A stretch of DNA of 22,115 nucleotides from Candidatus Peregrinibacteria bacterium (lineage in GTDB: Bacteria; Patescibacteriota; Gracilibacteria; UBA1369; LOWO2-01-FULL-3). This document shows, one piece after another, positions 12,548 to 20,191 of this stretch; the first letter of the stretch is position 1, and each line of letters begins with the position of its first letter. The notes beneath the pieces are model-generated. The model saw only the letters and a program-made list of their open reading frames with translations. It did no database searches and had not been told where the DNA came from. The translations under genes were made by a program, and so were the position numbers. Where the stretch lies: positions 1 to 22,115 of the forward strand of contig PXEC01000066.1 of the NCBI GenBank assembly GCA_003566255.1, in the 5' to 3' direction.

Positions 12548-13771
12548 TCGGAGTTTCTCCTCCAGGCGCTCGTATCCTCTGTTTATGTAGGATATGTTGG
12601 ATATTTCCGTTTCTCCTTTGGCTATGAGGGCGGCGATCACCATCGCCGCTCCGGCCCTTATGTCACAGCTGGATATCGGCATTGGATTGAGCCTTGACGG
12701 TCCGATAACAAGGGCTTGGTGCGGATTCAAAAATTCAATATGTGCTCCCATTTGCTCCAATTCGAACAGATAATTCAGCCTACCCTCAAAGAGAGTCTCA
12801 AAAATTTTGCTCACTCCTTTTGCCTGAGTCAATAATACTGCGAATGGTGCCTGCAGATCTGTTGGAAAGCTGGGATAAACCGCGGTTCTAAGCATTTTTA
12901 CCGCGTGCAGTTTCTCCGTCGGCATTATGTGGACAAAATCCTTCCCGATTTCAAATTTTACTCCCGCCTCCTCCATCTTTTGCCAAAAACTGTCCAAATG
13001 TTCCGGGTCTATCCCCTTCACTACCAAGTCTCCCCCGGTCGTCGCGGCCGCGATCGCGAAGGTTCCCGCTTCCAAATAGTCCCCCGTGATTTTATAATTC
13101 CCCCCTCTCAATTCTTTTACTCCTTTTATCTTTAATTTATGAGTTCCGACCCCGGAGATCTTCGCGCCCATTTTATTTAGAAAAAGACATAAGTCTTGGA
13201 CGTGCGGTTCTGCGGCCGCCAGCCTTATCTCGGTTTCCCCTTCGGCCAAAACTGAGGCCATTATTGCGTTTTCTGTCGCCGTGACACTCGATTCCGGGAG
13301 TATTATCTTGTTCCCTTTAAGCTGACCGCACTTTACGTGAAGCTTTTTTTTATCATCGACTATTTCACAACCCAATTGTTTGAACGCGTGCGTGTGCGAA
13401 TCAACTGACCTTTTCCCCAAAACACACCCCCCTGGGAACGCTATTTTCAACTCCCTCAGTCTGGGAAGGAGAGCTCCCAATATCAAGATGGATGCCCGCA
13501 TTTTTTTCACCATCTCGTCAGAGGCGTTCTTTTTTTTCACATCCGCGGAATTTGTTGTGACCGTTCCGTTTTCAAAGGTTATTTTTGCACCGAATGCCCT
13601 CAAGATCTCTATCATGGTGTGGATATCGGCAATATCGGGCACGTTTCGCAATGTGACTTCTCCACGGACAAGCATTGAAGCGCACAAAATCGGCAACGCC
13701 GCGTTTTTTGAGCCGCTAACTCTGACCTCCCCCTCCAGAGGTTTACCTCCACGAATTACAAATTTTTCCAT
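12515..13771 (-). CDS. murA: UDP-N-acetylglucosamine 1-carboxyvinyltransferase MurA
   Basis: This encodes a 418-residue cytoplasmic enzyme catalysing the first committed step of peptidoglycan synthesis, transfer of enolpyruvate from PEP to UDP-GlcNAc. Visible are the N-terminal SGSKNAALPIL (K22, N23 bind substrate), RASILILGALL, and the active-site loop FPGGCVLGKRSVD with nucleophile C116. That Cys predicts sensitivity to fosfomycin, unlike Asp variants. The C-terminal end NISYINRGYERLEEKLRSIGADI is intact and length is standard. The start at 13769-13771 gives the canonical MEKFVIRGG opening. The gene is transcribed from a clear promoter at 13792-13820. It shows that the organism builds a cell wall. 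Confidence 0.97.
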   Translation of the reverse strand: MEKFVIRGGKPLEGEVRVSGSKNAALPILCASMLVRGEVTLRNVPDIADIHTMIEILRAFGAKITFENGTVTTNSADVKKKNASDEMVKKMRASILILGALLPRLRELKIAFPGGCVLGKRSVDSHTHAFKQLGCEIVDDKKKLHVKCGQLKGNKIILPESSVTATENAIMASVLAEGETEIRLAAAEPHVQDLCLFLNKMGAKISGVGTHKLKIKGVKELRGGNYKITGDYLEAGTFAIAAATTGGDLVVKGIDPEHLDSFWQKMEEAGVKFEIGKDFVHIMPTEKLHAVKMLRTAVYPSFPTDLQAPFAVLLTQAKGVSKIFETLFEGRLNYLFELEQMGAHIEFLNPHQALVIGPSRLNPMPISSCDIRAGAAMVIAALIAKGETEISNISYINRGYERLEEKLRSIGADIRTSS

Positions 13772-13791
13772 ATATCTTTTAAGTGGCCGTC

Positions 13792-13820
13792 ATTATAATG
13801 CTTTTTTTCCCCAACCTCAA
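13792..13820 (-). promoter_or_regulatory. Promoter of murA
   Basis: On the minus strand TTGAGG (13815-13820), 17-bp spacer, TATAAT (13792-13797). Its -35 lies two bases from the -35 of the divergent promoter. Confidence 0.78.
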
Positions 13821-13822
13821 TA

Positions 13823-13851
13823 TTGATAATCCGTCCTTTATGTGATATAAT
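13823..13851 (+). promoter_or_regulatory. Promoter of the SLH surface gene pair
   Basis: TTGATA (13823-13828), 17-bp spacer, TATAAT (13846-13851), 29 bases before ATG 13881. Confidence 0.8.
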
Positions 13852-13880
13852 TTCTTGAAATATCAAAATTAAAAACAAAA

Positions 13881-15113
13881 ATGTTGAAGATCAGGACTAG
13901 AATATTGGTTTGTTTGGTTGCTATAGCCACTGCCGTATTGGCTCTTCCGGCCTTCCCCGCGGAGGACCAAGAGCTCGATTTTGTTGAGGTTTCTTTACTC
14001 GGGATTTTGCAGAAAGTCGCGGAAGAGGGAAAGCCGGACGATCCCAATTTGCTTATAGATAGAGTCTTTCTTAAAAAAGTTTCCGATCCTACTCTCTATT
14101 CAAATTACCACGCATACGAGGCTACCGTATTTATCAAGAATGACGGAAGAACACTTAGAAATGCTACAACTGTCTTGTCCGGTGATAAATTTCAGAAAGA
14201 TTTGGTCCTGAAAAATTCTTCCGACGGTTTTTCCCTGGAACGCGGGAAAACCTACATTGTCGATGGCTACGAGGTCCTTTTTGATGGAAACTATAATGGG
14301 GGAACGGTGACTCTCAATGTGGATTCCAATGATTTTTATGAACTGGAGTTTTTTGAACTTCCGGCGTTAATAGAAGGAATCCGGGTGAAAAACTTGGCCG
14401 CGAACGGGGAAGTTTCAATATCTTACAGGCCTTCTAATTTTTTCTTGAGCACTGATGTCTATGAGGTTTTCACGTCGAATTCCTTGGATATTGGCGAGGC
14501 GGATTTGAATTACAGAGAACTCTCTTTCCATGACAAGATTCGGGGGTACCACGTAATAAGATCCTCCGAGGATCTTCTGAATGATAACAGTTGGAAACAA
14601 ACAGATAAGATAATGGATGGCGATTTCGTTTATGTGAGGGCCGTGAATCCCGAAACCGGCTACTATGGTGTCAGTGATATCTTGAAGCTGAGCCCCCAAC
14701 AGGAGATGAGCCGCGCCGAATTCGCGAAACTTTTTATCGATTACGCGGGCATAGATGTTTTTGACGAGGGAGAGATGCCTTTTGGGGACGTGCGGGACGA
14801 TGACTGGTTTACCCCTTATGTGCAAACACTTTTCAATCTGGGCTTGGTTGACCACACAGACAAGTTTTTCTTCCCCAATGAAAAAGTCACGAGGGGAGAA
14901 GTCCTTGTCACCATTATGGACTATTTCGATGTCGATCTGGTCGTTGGCCCAAGCAAGTCGCGTTTTGAAGATATTTCGGCGGGGAATTTTATTTACCACT
15001 ATACACAGGCTCTCTTTGATGGAGGCAAGGCCGGCGCTTTCGGGGATTATTTTAATCAACATCTTCCGGCCACAAGAAATTATTTAAACCACCTTGTTGA
15101 TGCATATAAATAA
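13881..15113 (+). CDS. Exported SLH-domain surface protein
   Basis: This encodes a 410-residue protein. A signal peptide (about 1-27, ending PAFPAED) precedes a large beta-rich region of no family I recognise (30-270; segments such as HAYEATVFIKNDGRTLRNATT and YEVLFDGNYNGGTVTLNV). The C-terminus (about 275-405) carries two S-layer homology motifs: MSRAEFAKLFIDYAG with FGDVRDDDWFTPYVQTLFNLGLV, then VTRGEVLVTIMDYF with FEDISAGNFIYHYTQALFDGG. SLH modules attach proteins to the wall or envelope, so this is likely an exported envelope protein displayed by its C-terminus. The next gene overlaps its 3' end, indicating co-expression. Its SLH part is only distantly similar to the cassette SLH proteins. 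Confidence 0.87.
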   Translation: MLKIRTRILVCLVAIATAVLALPAFPAEDQELDFVEVSLLGILQKVAEEGKPDDPNLLIDRVFLKKVSDPTLYSNYHAYEATVFIKNDGRTLRNATTVLSGDKFQKDLVLKNSSDGFSLERGKTYIVDGYEVLFDGNYNGGTVTLNVDSNDFYELEFFELPALIEGIRVKNLAANGEVSISYRPSNFFLSTDVYEVFTSNSLDIGEADLNYRELSFHDKIRGYHVIRSSEDLLNDNSWKQTDKIMDGDFVYVRAVNPETGYYGVSDILKLSPQQEMSRAEFAKLFIDYAGIDVFDEGEMPFGDVRDDDWFTPYVQTLFNLGLVDHTDKFFFPNEKVTRGEVLVTIMDYFDVDLVVGPSKSRFEDISAGNFIYHYTQALFDGGKAGAFGDYFNQHLPATRNYLNHLVDAYK

Positions 15114-15744
15114 AATCTTAAAATTCTACATGTACTTTTCCTTGTTCGTGGCCGCCGTGGCTATGACAAGCTATGTTCCGTCCGTGAAGATGTACACTTC
15201 CTCATTTCTTGCGGGAGAGACTTCCGTGGTCCAGGATCAGGAACAGCAGTCCAGGCTCATAACCAGCACGATGCCGGTGGAGGACTACAAATCTCATTCT
15301 GTAGTCCTGACTCTCAGCGGAAATCCGACAATGAATTTTGCTTTCCCCGGAGATAAAAATGTGAAAGCATTGGACTTTTCATTAAAATCTTTCGATGCTG
15401 ATCTTTACCTGGAATTTGTGAATTTCAAGATTGGGGGGCTGGACCCTTCCAAGGTCGAGAAGATCTATTTGATGGATGGAGAAAATACAATCGCGGAGTC
15501 CGGAGTTACCGGTGGCTATGCGAGATTTCAGGGACTCTTCCTAAATGTTCCCGCCGGTACGGAAAAAGTCATCGCTGTTAAAGTAGATTTAAGTGAGGAC
15601 TCTTCTACCGGAGAAAGGTTGCATCTGACCATCGATAAGAAAGAAGACATAAAGCTTTTTGCTAACGGTGAAGAATATTCATTTGGAGACATCTTCCCCT
15701 TGGAGGGTGTTTATCTAAGCGTAGTCAGATCACGCGGGAGATAA
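15100..15744 (+). CDS. Exported protein of unknown function, coupled to SLH gene
   Basis: This encodes a 214-residue protein that I do not recognise. A hydrophobic N-terminal segment (about 8-26, FYMYFSLFVAAVAM) looks like a signal or anchor. The rest is one beta-rich domain with the patterns VVLTLSGNPTMNFAFPG, ALDFSLKSFDADLYLEFVNFKIGG, VEKIYLMDGENTIAESG and LNVPAGTEKVIAVKVDLSED, which resemble a bacterial surface beta-sandwich. ATG 15100 overlaps the previous stop by 14 bases, so translation is probably coupled. In-frame TTG codons lie just upstream (15094, 15097). The 3' end overlaps the comM-like gene by 20 bp on the opposite strand. Confidence 0.78.
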   Translation: MHINKILKFYMYFSLFVAAVAMTSYVPSVKMYTSSFLAGETSVVQDQEQQSRLITSTMPVEDYKSHSVVLTLSGNPTMNFAFPGDKNVKALDFSLKSFDADLYLEFVNFKIGGLDPSKVEKIYLMDGENTIAESGVTGGYARFQGLFLNVPAGTEKVIAVKVDLSEDSSTGERLHLTIDKKEDIKLFANGEEYSFGDIFPLEGVYLSVVRSRGR

Positions 15745-17266
15745 AGTTTTGAGGCTTATATTGTAGAGCCTCCGCTATGTGATTCATGCTCACTTTCTCA
15801 CTTTTTTCCATATCCGATATTGTTCTGGCTATTTTTAGAGTTCTCAAATATCCCCTGTTTGAGAGTTTGATCTGCCTTTTTGCCTGATCAAGAAAATTTT
15901 GGGCATTCGTGTCTAATTTACAATACAGTTTTACCTCTGTGGTTGTCATATCGGAATTTCTCTTTGTATTGCCCAAGACCTCGAACCTTTTTTTCTGTGT
16001 ACGGGAAGCGTTTTCTATTTCCTCTACCAACTCCATACTTTTGCCGTTCGTTTCTCTGAAAATGTCAGACATGGAGACATTGGGAACGTCCAGAACACTG
16101 TCAAAGCGGTCACGTATTGGTCCGGATAATCTCTTATGATATTGGGTTTTCTGATATTCCGTGCAGATGCAGGGGATTTTCGGGTCTCCGTCATATCCGC
16201 AAGGGCAAGGGTTCATCGTGGCTATGAATATGAAGTTGCTGGGAAAACGACAGGTTCTGTGGCTTCTCCCTATGCTTATAAACCTGTTCTCCAATGGTTG
16301 TCTGAGAGCTTCCAACACCTTTGTCGGGAATTCCGTGATTTCATCAAAAAACAGGATGCCGTTGTGTGCCAGCGTTATTTCCCCCGGATGTGGAGTGTTT
16401 CCTCCTCCGACAATGGAAGTGAGAGAGGCACTGTGATGTACTTCCCTAAGCGGTCTCTTGACCACCAATGGACGATCCTCTCGGGTTAATCCGGCTATGG
16501 AAAAAATTTTGGAAGTTTCTATGACTTCTTCCTTTGTCATTTCCGGAATCAATTCCGAAAAAGCTCTGGCAAGAACCGTTTTTCCTGTTCCGGGTGGCCC
16601 GCTCAGCAGAACATTGTGTCCTCCCGCCGCGGCTACACAAAGTCCCCTTTTGACCTTGTTCAACCCGACTATCCCCGCGATTGAAAAACTTTCAGGCTCT
16701 TTTATTCCTCTTCTGTATCTTTCAATGTCTATGTGCGATCGCGGTTGCAGATTTATACTTCCATTGCAAAAACCGATCATCTCCTTCAGTGATTGGGGAG
16801 TATATATTTCTATTCCGTCCACGAAGGCGGCCTCCATGGCGTTGTCCGCCGGAAGGAATATCTTTTTAAATCCACTTTCCTTCGCGTGCTGGGTTATCGC
16901 GAGAGCCCCGTGAATTCTGCGGATCGCCCCGTTTAGCGACAATTCCCCCACCAAAACCGCGTCCCTTATCCTGTCGGCTCTAATCTGTCCACTTGCGACG
17001 AGAATCCCGAGGGCTGTCGCGAGGTCGAAAAACGACCCCTGCTTTTTTATTTCCGCCGGCGCAAGATTTACGATTTTTTTTGAGGCCGGCAAAATGGCTC
17101 CACTGTTTTTTATTCCGGCACGAACGCGCTCCTTTGATTCCTGGACAGAAGCGTCTCCCAGCCCCACGATTGAAAATGACGGGAGCCCCCTTGCAATATC
17201 GGTTTCCACTTCAACAATCTGGCAATTTATTCCGTTTATAGAGCAGGAAAAAAGTTTGGAAGTCAT
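15725..17266 (-). CDS. comM: ComM/YifB-family Mg-chelatase-like AAA+ ATPase
   Basis: This encodes a 513-residue ATPase. The N-terminal ChlI-type domain (1-165; LPSFSIVGLGDASVQESKERVRAGIKNSG) precedes the AAA+ core with Walker A GPPGTGKT (223-230), Walker B ILFFDE (304-309), a two-pair cysteine cluster NPCPCG and PCIC (C354, C356, C366, C368), and SGPIRDRFD. A helical C-terminal domain (about 420-510) ends it. ComM in Vibrio is a hexameric branch-migration helicase that extends heteroduplex formation during natural transformation; the same role here is inferred from the family. It is the last gene of the yraN, PEGA, comM series. Intergenic distance to the PEGA gene is 64 bp. Confidence 0.94.
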   Translation of the reverse strand: MTSKLFSCSINGINCQIVEVETDIARGLPSFSIVGLGDASVQESKERVRAGIKNSGAILPASKKIVNLAPAEIKKQGSFFDLATALGILVASGQIRADRIRDAVLVGELSLNGAIRRIHGALAITQHAKESGFKKIFLPADNAMEAAFVDGIEIYTPQSLKEMIGFCNGSINLQPRSHIDIERYRRGIKEPESFSIAGIVGLNKVKRGLCVAAAGGHNVLLSGPPGTGKTVLARAFSELIPEMTKEEVIETSKIFSIAGLTREDRPLVVKRPLREVHHSASLTSIVGGGNTPHPGEITLAHNGILFFDEITEFPTKVLEALRQPLENRFISIGRSHRTCRFPSNFIFIATMNPCPCGYDGDPKIPCICTEYQKTQYHKRLSGPIRDRFDSVLDVPNVSMSDIFRETNGKSMELVEEIENASRTQKKRFEVLGNTKRNSDMTTTEVKLYCKLDTNAQNFLDQAKRQIKLSNRGYLRTLKIARTISDMEKSEKVSMNHIAEALQYKPQNFISRVI

Positions 17267-17330
17267 GGCATTTGTTATTTTTTGTGAATGCCATTGTGAC
17301 AGCCTTTTATTAAATTTTTGTTAAATTTTC

Positions 17331-18326
17331 TTAAAATTTTCTTAAAATAATTCTAAATTTTTCGCCGTTCAATTTTAGGTACACACTTTGTCCGTTCGCG
17401 AGGGCTATGAATTCTTCCGGTTCGGAAGTTATTCGGTCAAAAGTTTCCACCCGGCTATACCTGTTTCTGACGGGATAATAAAATCCCAAAGTATATCCTT
17501 TTGTGCTTATCTCTCCCGTGAATTCCACGTGTGAGTATCCTTCTTCATCCGTTCCTATCGCCGTTGTGGAATCTTGATTAGTCATAAAAATCAGAGTGTT
17601 GTTGTAAAGCCAGTCTGTAAGCCCCAAATTTGTAATGGTCAATTCTTTCGTTTCTCCGTTTTCCGTGTCGACGATCCATAAATTTGGAGAGTCCTCGCGT
17701 TCAAAGATCATATATCGCCCATCCATCGACCATTTTACGTCTCTTATCCCGGTCAGATCCAACTCCCCCATCTCCTCACGCGTATTATTTTCCGTGTCTA
17801 TCTTGTAGATTTCCCTGCCCACGACGAGCACAAATCTCTCATCCCCGAATATCTTTGGATCTGTAAGTATCCTTTGGAAATGAGCTAAGGCTCTTCTTCT
17901 TTCGTCATCCGTGTCTATGAGTTTTTGCGTTCCCGTCGCCCGATCGTCAACAATTTCGTATGTTGGTTTCCTTGGAGAAATCGGCATTGTATCGGCTTCC
18001 ACCAGAGTCGGGACTATTTGAAATTCCAAATCCACTTCGGTGCTACGCCATGTTCTGACTCTTTCCTCCGTCAGAATATTGCGATACCCCCGCTTCATAA
18101 GCAAAACGTCATGTATTCCCGCGCTCAAAGTTATTTCGCACGGGCTTTCGTGACATTCGGTATCGACATCCTCTCCGAAGACAATTACGTTAAAAGGAGC
18201 GTCCCCATAAAGAACCAACTTCCCCTTATTCACGAGTCCCCATAAGAAAAACGATGCCGCGAATAGGCACATCAAAATTATGAATACCCCCAGCTTCAGT
18301 GTTTTTTTTGTGTCTTCATTCATCAC
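17331..18326 (-). CDS. Membrane-anchored PEGA-domain, propeller-like protein
   Basis: This encodes a 331-residue protein. A membrane helix (11-32) is followed by a PEGA-type beta domain (about 35-105; FNVIVFGEDVDTECHESPCEITLSAGIHDVLLMKRGYR), and a region (150-300) with strands and DTENNTREEMGELD or DTENGETKELTI turns that look like a short WD40/TolB-type propeller. The likely position is anchored in the membrane with the domains outside. PEGA proteins are usually surface proteins in Patescibacteria; the function is unknown. Its start overlaps the yraN stop by 11 bases, so the two are translationally linked. ATGATG allows either of two adjacent starts. Confidence 0.8.
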   Translation of the reverse strand: MMNEDTKKTLKLGVFIILMCLFAASFFLWGLVNKGKLVLYGDAPFNVIVFGEDVDTECHESPCEITLSAGIHDVLLMKRGYRNILTEERVRTWRSTEVDLEFQIVPTLVEADTMPISPRKPTYEIVDDRATGTQKLIDTDDERRRALAHFQRILTDPKIFGDERFVLVVGREIYKIDTENNTREEMGELDLTGIRDVKWSMDGRYMIFEREDSPNLWIVDTENGETKELTITNLGLTDWLYNNTLIFMTNQDSTTAIGTDEEGYSHVEFTGEISTKGYTLGFYYPVRNRYSRVETFDRITSEPEEFIALANGQSVYLKLNGEKFRIILRKF

Positions 18327-18681
18327 GAATGTTTTTTATGTGTCTTATACTTTTCAATTCATATCTGCCGTTTAATCTTACGACAATCAAGTCCATTCGT
18401 AAATCGTCATAGGGTTTTTGGCTTGTCTCGCTTAAAAAATGAAGTGCCGTTTTAGATATTTTCCCTATTTTCTTTTTACCGACAGCCTCTTCCGCCGCCC
18501 CGAATTTGTCCGAAGTCCTCGTTTTTACTTCAATAAAAATGAGAGTCTTTCCTTCCTCGGCGATTATGTCCACTTCTCCGAAACGGGAGTGAAAATTTTC
18601 TCGCAATACCTTACAGCCTTTTGCCAGTAAAAAATTTCGGGCGTATTTCTCTCCTGTTTTTCCTATTTCCAACCTGTCCAT
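18316..18681 (-). CDS. yraN: YraN/UPF0102 family endonuclease-like protein
   Basis: This encodes a 121-residue protein of the UPF0102 family with a restriction-endonuclease-like fold. The core motif is complete: FGEVDII (34-40) and LIFIEVKTR (47-55) supply the D, E and K that form the predicted metal-dependent nuclease site. The N-terminal IGKTGEKYARNFLLAKG is also typical. Family members often lie next to comM or dprA and have been proposed to process DNA or branched structures; the enzymatic role is not firmly established. Length is standard. Start ATG 18679-18681. It heads the minus-strand series. Confidence 0.93.
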   Translation of the reverse strand: MDRLEIGKTGEKYARNFLLAKGCKVLRENFHSRFGEVDIIAEEGKTLIFIEVKTRTSDKFGAAEEAVGKKKIGKISKTALHFLSETSQKPYDDLRMDLIVVRLNGRYELKSIRHIKNIRDE

Positions 18682-18722
18682 GACCGGATCCTAGCAGACA
18701 CTTTTAAAATTTTTTTAAAATC

Positions 18723-18751
18723 TTGTGAACTTTTTCATATTTGGGTATATT
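18723..18751 (+). promoter_or_regulatory. Candidate promoter of dnaB
   Basis: TTGTGA (18723-18728), 17-bp spacer, TATATT (18746-18751) in the AT-rich divergent gap between yraN and dnaB, 39 bases before ATG 18791. Confidence 0.65.
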
Positions 18752-18790
18752 TAGCTCCCAAGCTGTGGGCAAGCTTAACTTCATCAATGT

Positions 18791-20173
18791 ATGGCCGGTG
18801 TCGCGGATAATCAGAATTATGTGCCTCCACATAGTCACGAAGCGGAAAAATCCGTGCTTGGAGCGTTACTTGTTGATAAAGATTCCATTGTCAAAATCTC
18901 GGATTTTTTGAGACCGGAAGATTTCTACCACGATGCCCACGGGATGATTTATCGGGCTATACTGGATCTCTATGACAAACGTTCCCCTATTGATCTGATT
19001 ACGCTTTCAAGTCTACTGGAGGACAGGAAGGAACTCGCGTCTGTCGGGGGGGCATCTTATCTGGCTCTTCTGGCCAGTGAAGTCCCGACCGCGACACACA
19101 TATTCCAATACGCGACGATTGTTAAGGAGAAGGGTGTTTTGAGAAAACTTATCCTTGCCGGCGACACGATCAAGGGGTTGGGATACAGAGAGGGCGAAGA
19201 AATAGAGGAGCTTCTTGACGGCGCGGAGAAGGCACTTTTTGGGGTCTCACAGACCTTCATGGCCGATAAGTTTGTGCATATAAAAGATGTTCTGAACAAA
19301 ACTTATGAAAAGATATCGGATTTGCATGATCCGGAGGGACGGGAGAAGTACAGGGGCATCCCCACGGGCTTCAAATCTTTGGATAACATCCTTTCGGGGC
19401 TTCAACCCTCGGACCTGGTTGTTTTGGCCGCCCGGCCCTCTATGGGGAAGACCGCTTTGGCTCTTAGTATGGCGCAGAATATGGCCAAGAGAGGAGCCGC
19501 GGTGGGGATAATCTCCCTGGAAATGTCCAAGGAACAGCTCGTGGAAAGAATGTTCTGTAGCCTTTTGTCTGTCGATTCTTGGAAAATGCGCACCGGAAAA
19601 CTGACGGACGAGGATTTTGGCAGGATAGGTGCGATCATGGATGAGTTGAATTCGATGCGTATATTTATAGATGATTCCATAGGCAATTCGATAGCGGAAC
19701 TTAAGGCCAAGGCGCGCAGGCTGAAGATGGAATCGGGTCTGGATATCCTTGTTGTAGATTACCTTCAGTTGATGAGTTCCGGGACTGCCGGGAGTTTCCA
19801 ACCCAATCGTGTTCAAGAAATTTCGGAAATTTCCAGAGCCCTTAAGGCGTTGGCGCGTGATCTGGCCATTCCCGTTGTGGCCCTTTCCCAATTATCAAGA
19901 GCGGTTGAATTGAGACCCAGCAAAATTCCCCAACTTTCCGACCTCAGGGAGTCCGGTGCCATAGAGCAGGATGCCGACGTCGTGGCCATGTTGTACAGAG
20001 AGGATTATTACGAAGAAGACACCGATAAAAAAGGCATAACCGATATCTACATAAGAAAGCACAGAAACGGACCGATAGGTCACGTTGAGCTTGCTTTCAA
20101 AAAAGAACAAATGCGCTTTGTGGACATTGAAAAACATAGAAAAATTGATGAATATCCTGTAGAAACAAAATAA
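18791..20173 (+). CDS. dnaB: Replicative DNA helicase DnaB
   Basis: This encodes a 460-residue hexameric 5'-3' helicase that unwinds DNA at the replication fork. The N-terminal helical domain (about 12-115; PPHSHEAEKSVLGALLVD) and linker precede the RecA-like core: Walker A ARPSMGKT (214-221), Walker B LDILVVDYLQLM (317-328), LSQLSR (365-370) and DLRESGAIEQDAD (383-395). The C-terminal KHRNGPIGHVELAFKKEQMRF is intact. There is no intein and length is normal. It is the first gene of a plus-strand run with lysS 18 bp downstream. Confidence 0.97.
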   Translation: MAGVADNQNYVPPHSHEAEKSVLGALLVDKDSIVKISDFLRPEDFYHDAHGMIYRAILDLYDKRSPIDLITLSSLLEDRKELASVGGASYLALLASEVPTATHIFQYATIVKEKGVLRKLILAGDTIKGLGYREGEEIEELLDGAEKALFGVSQTFMADKFVHIKDVLNKTYEKISDLHDPEGREKYRGIPTGFKSLDNILSGLQPSDLVVLAARPSMGKTALALSMAQNMAKRGAAVGIISLEMSKEQLVERMFCSLLSVDSWKMRTGKLTDEDFGRIGAIMDELNSMRIFIDDSIGNSIAELKAKARRLKMESGLDILVVDYLQLMSSGTAGSFQPNRVQEISEISRALKALARDLAIPVVALSQLSRAVELRPSKIPQLSDLRESGAIEQDADVVAMLYREDYYEEDTDKKGITDIYIRKHRNGPIGHVELAFKKEQMRFVDIEKHRKIDEYPVETK

Positions 20174-20191
20174 TTCTTTTACAATCCCCTC

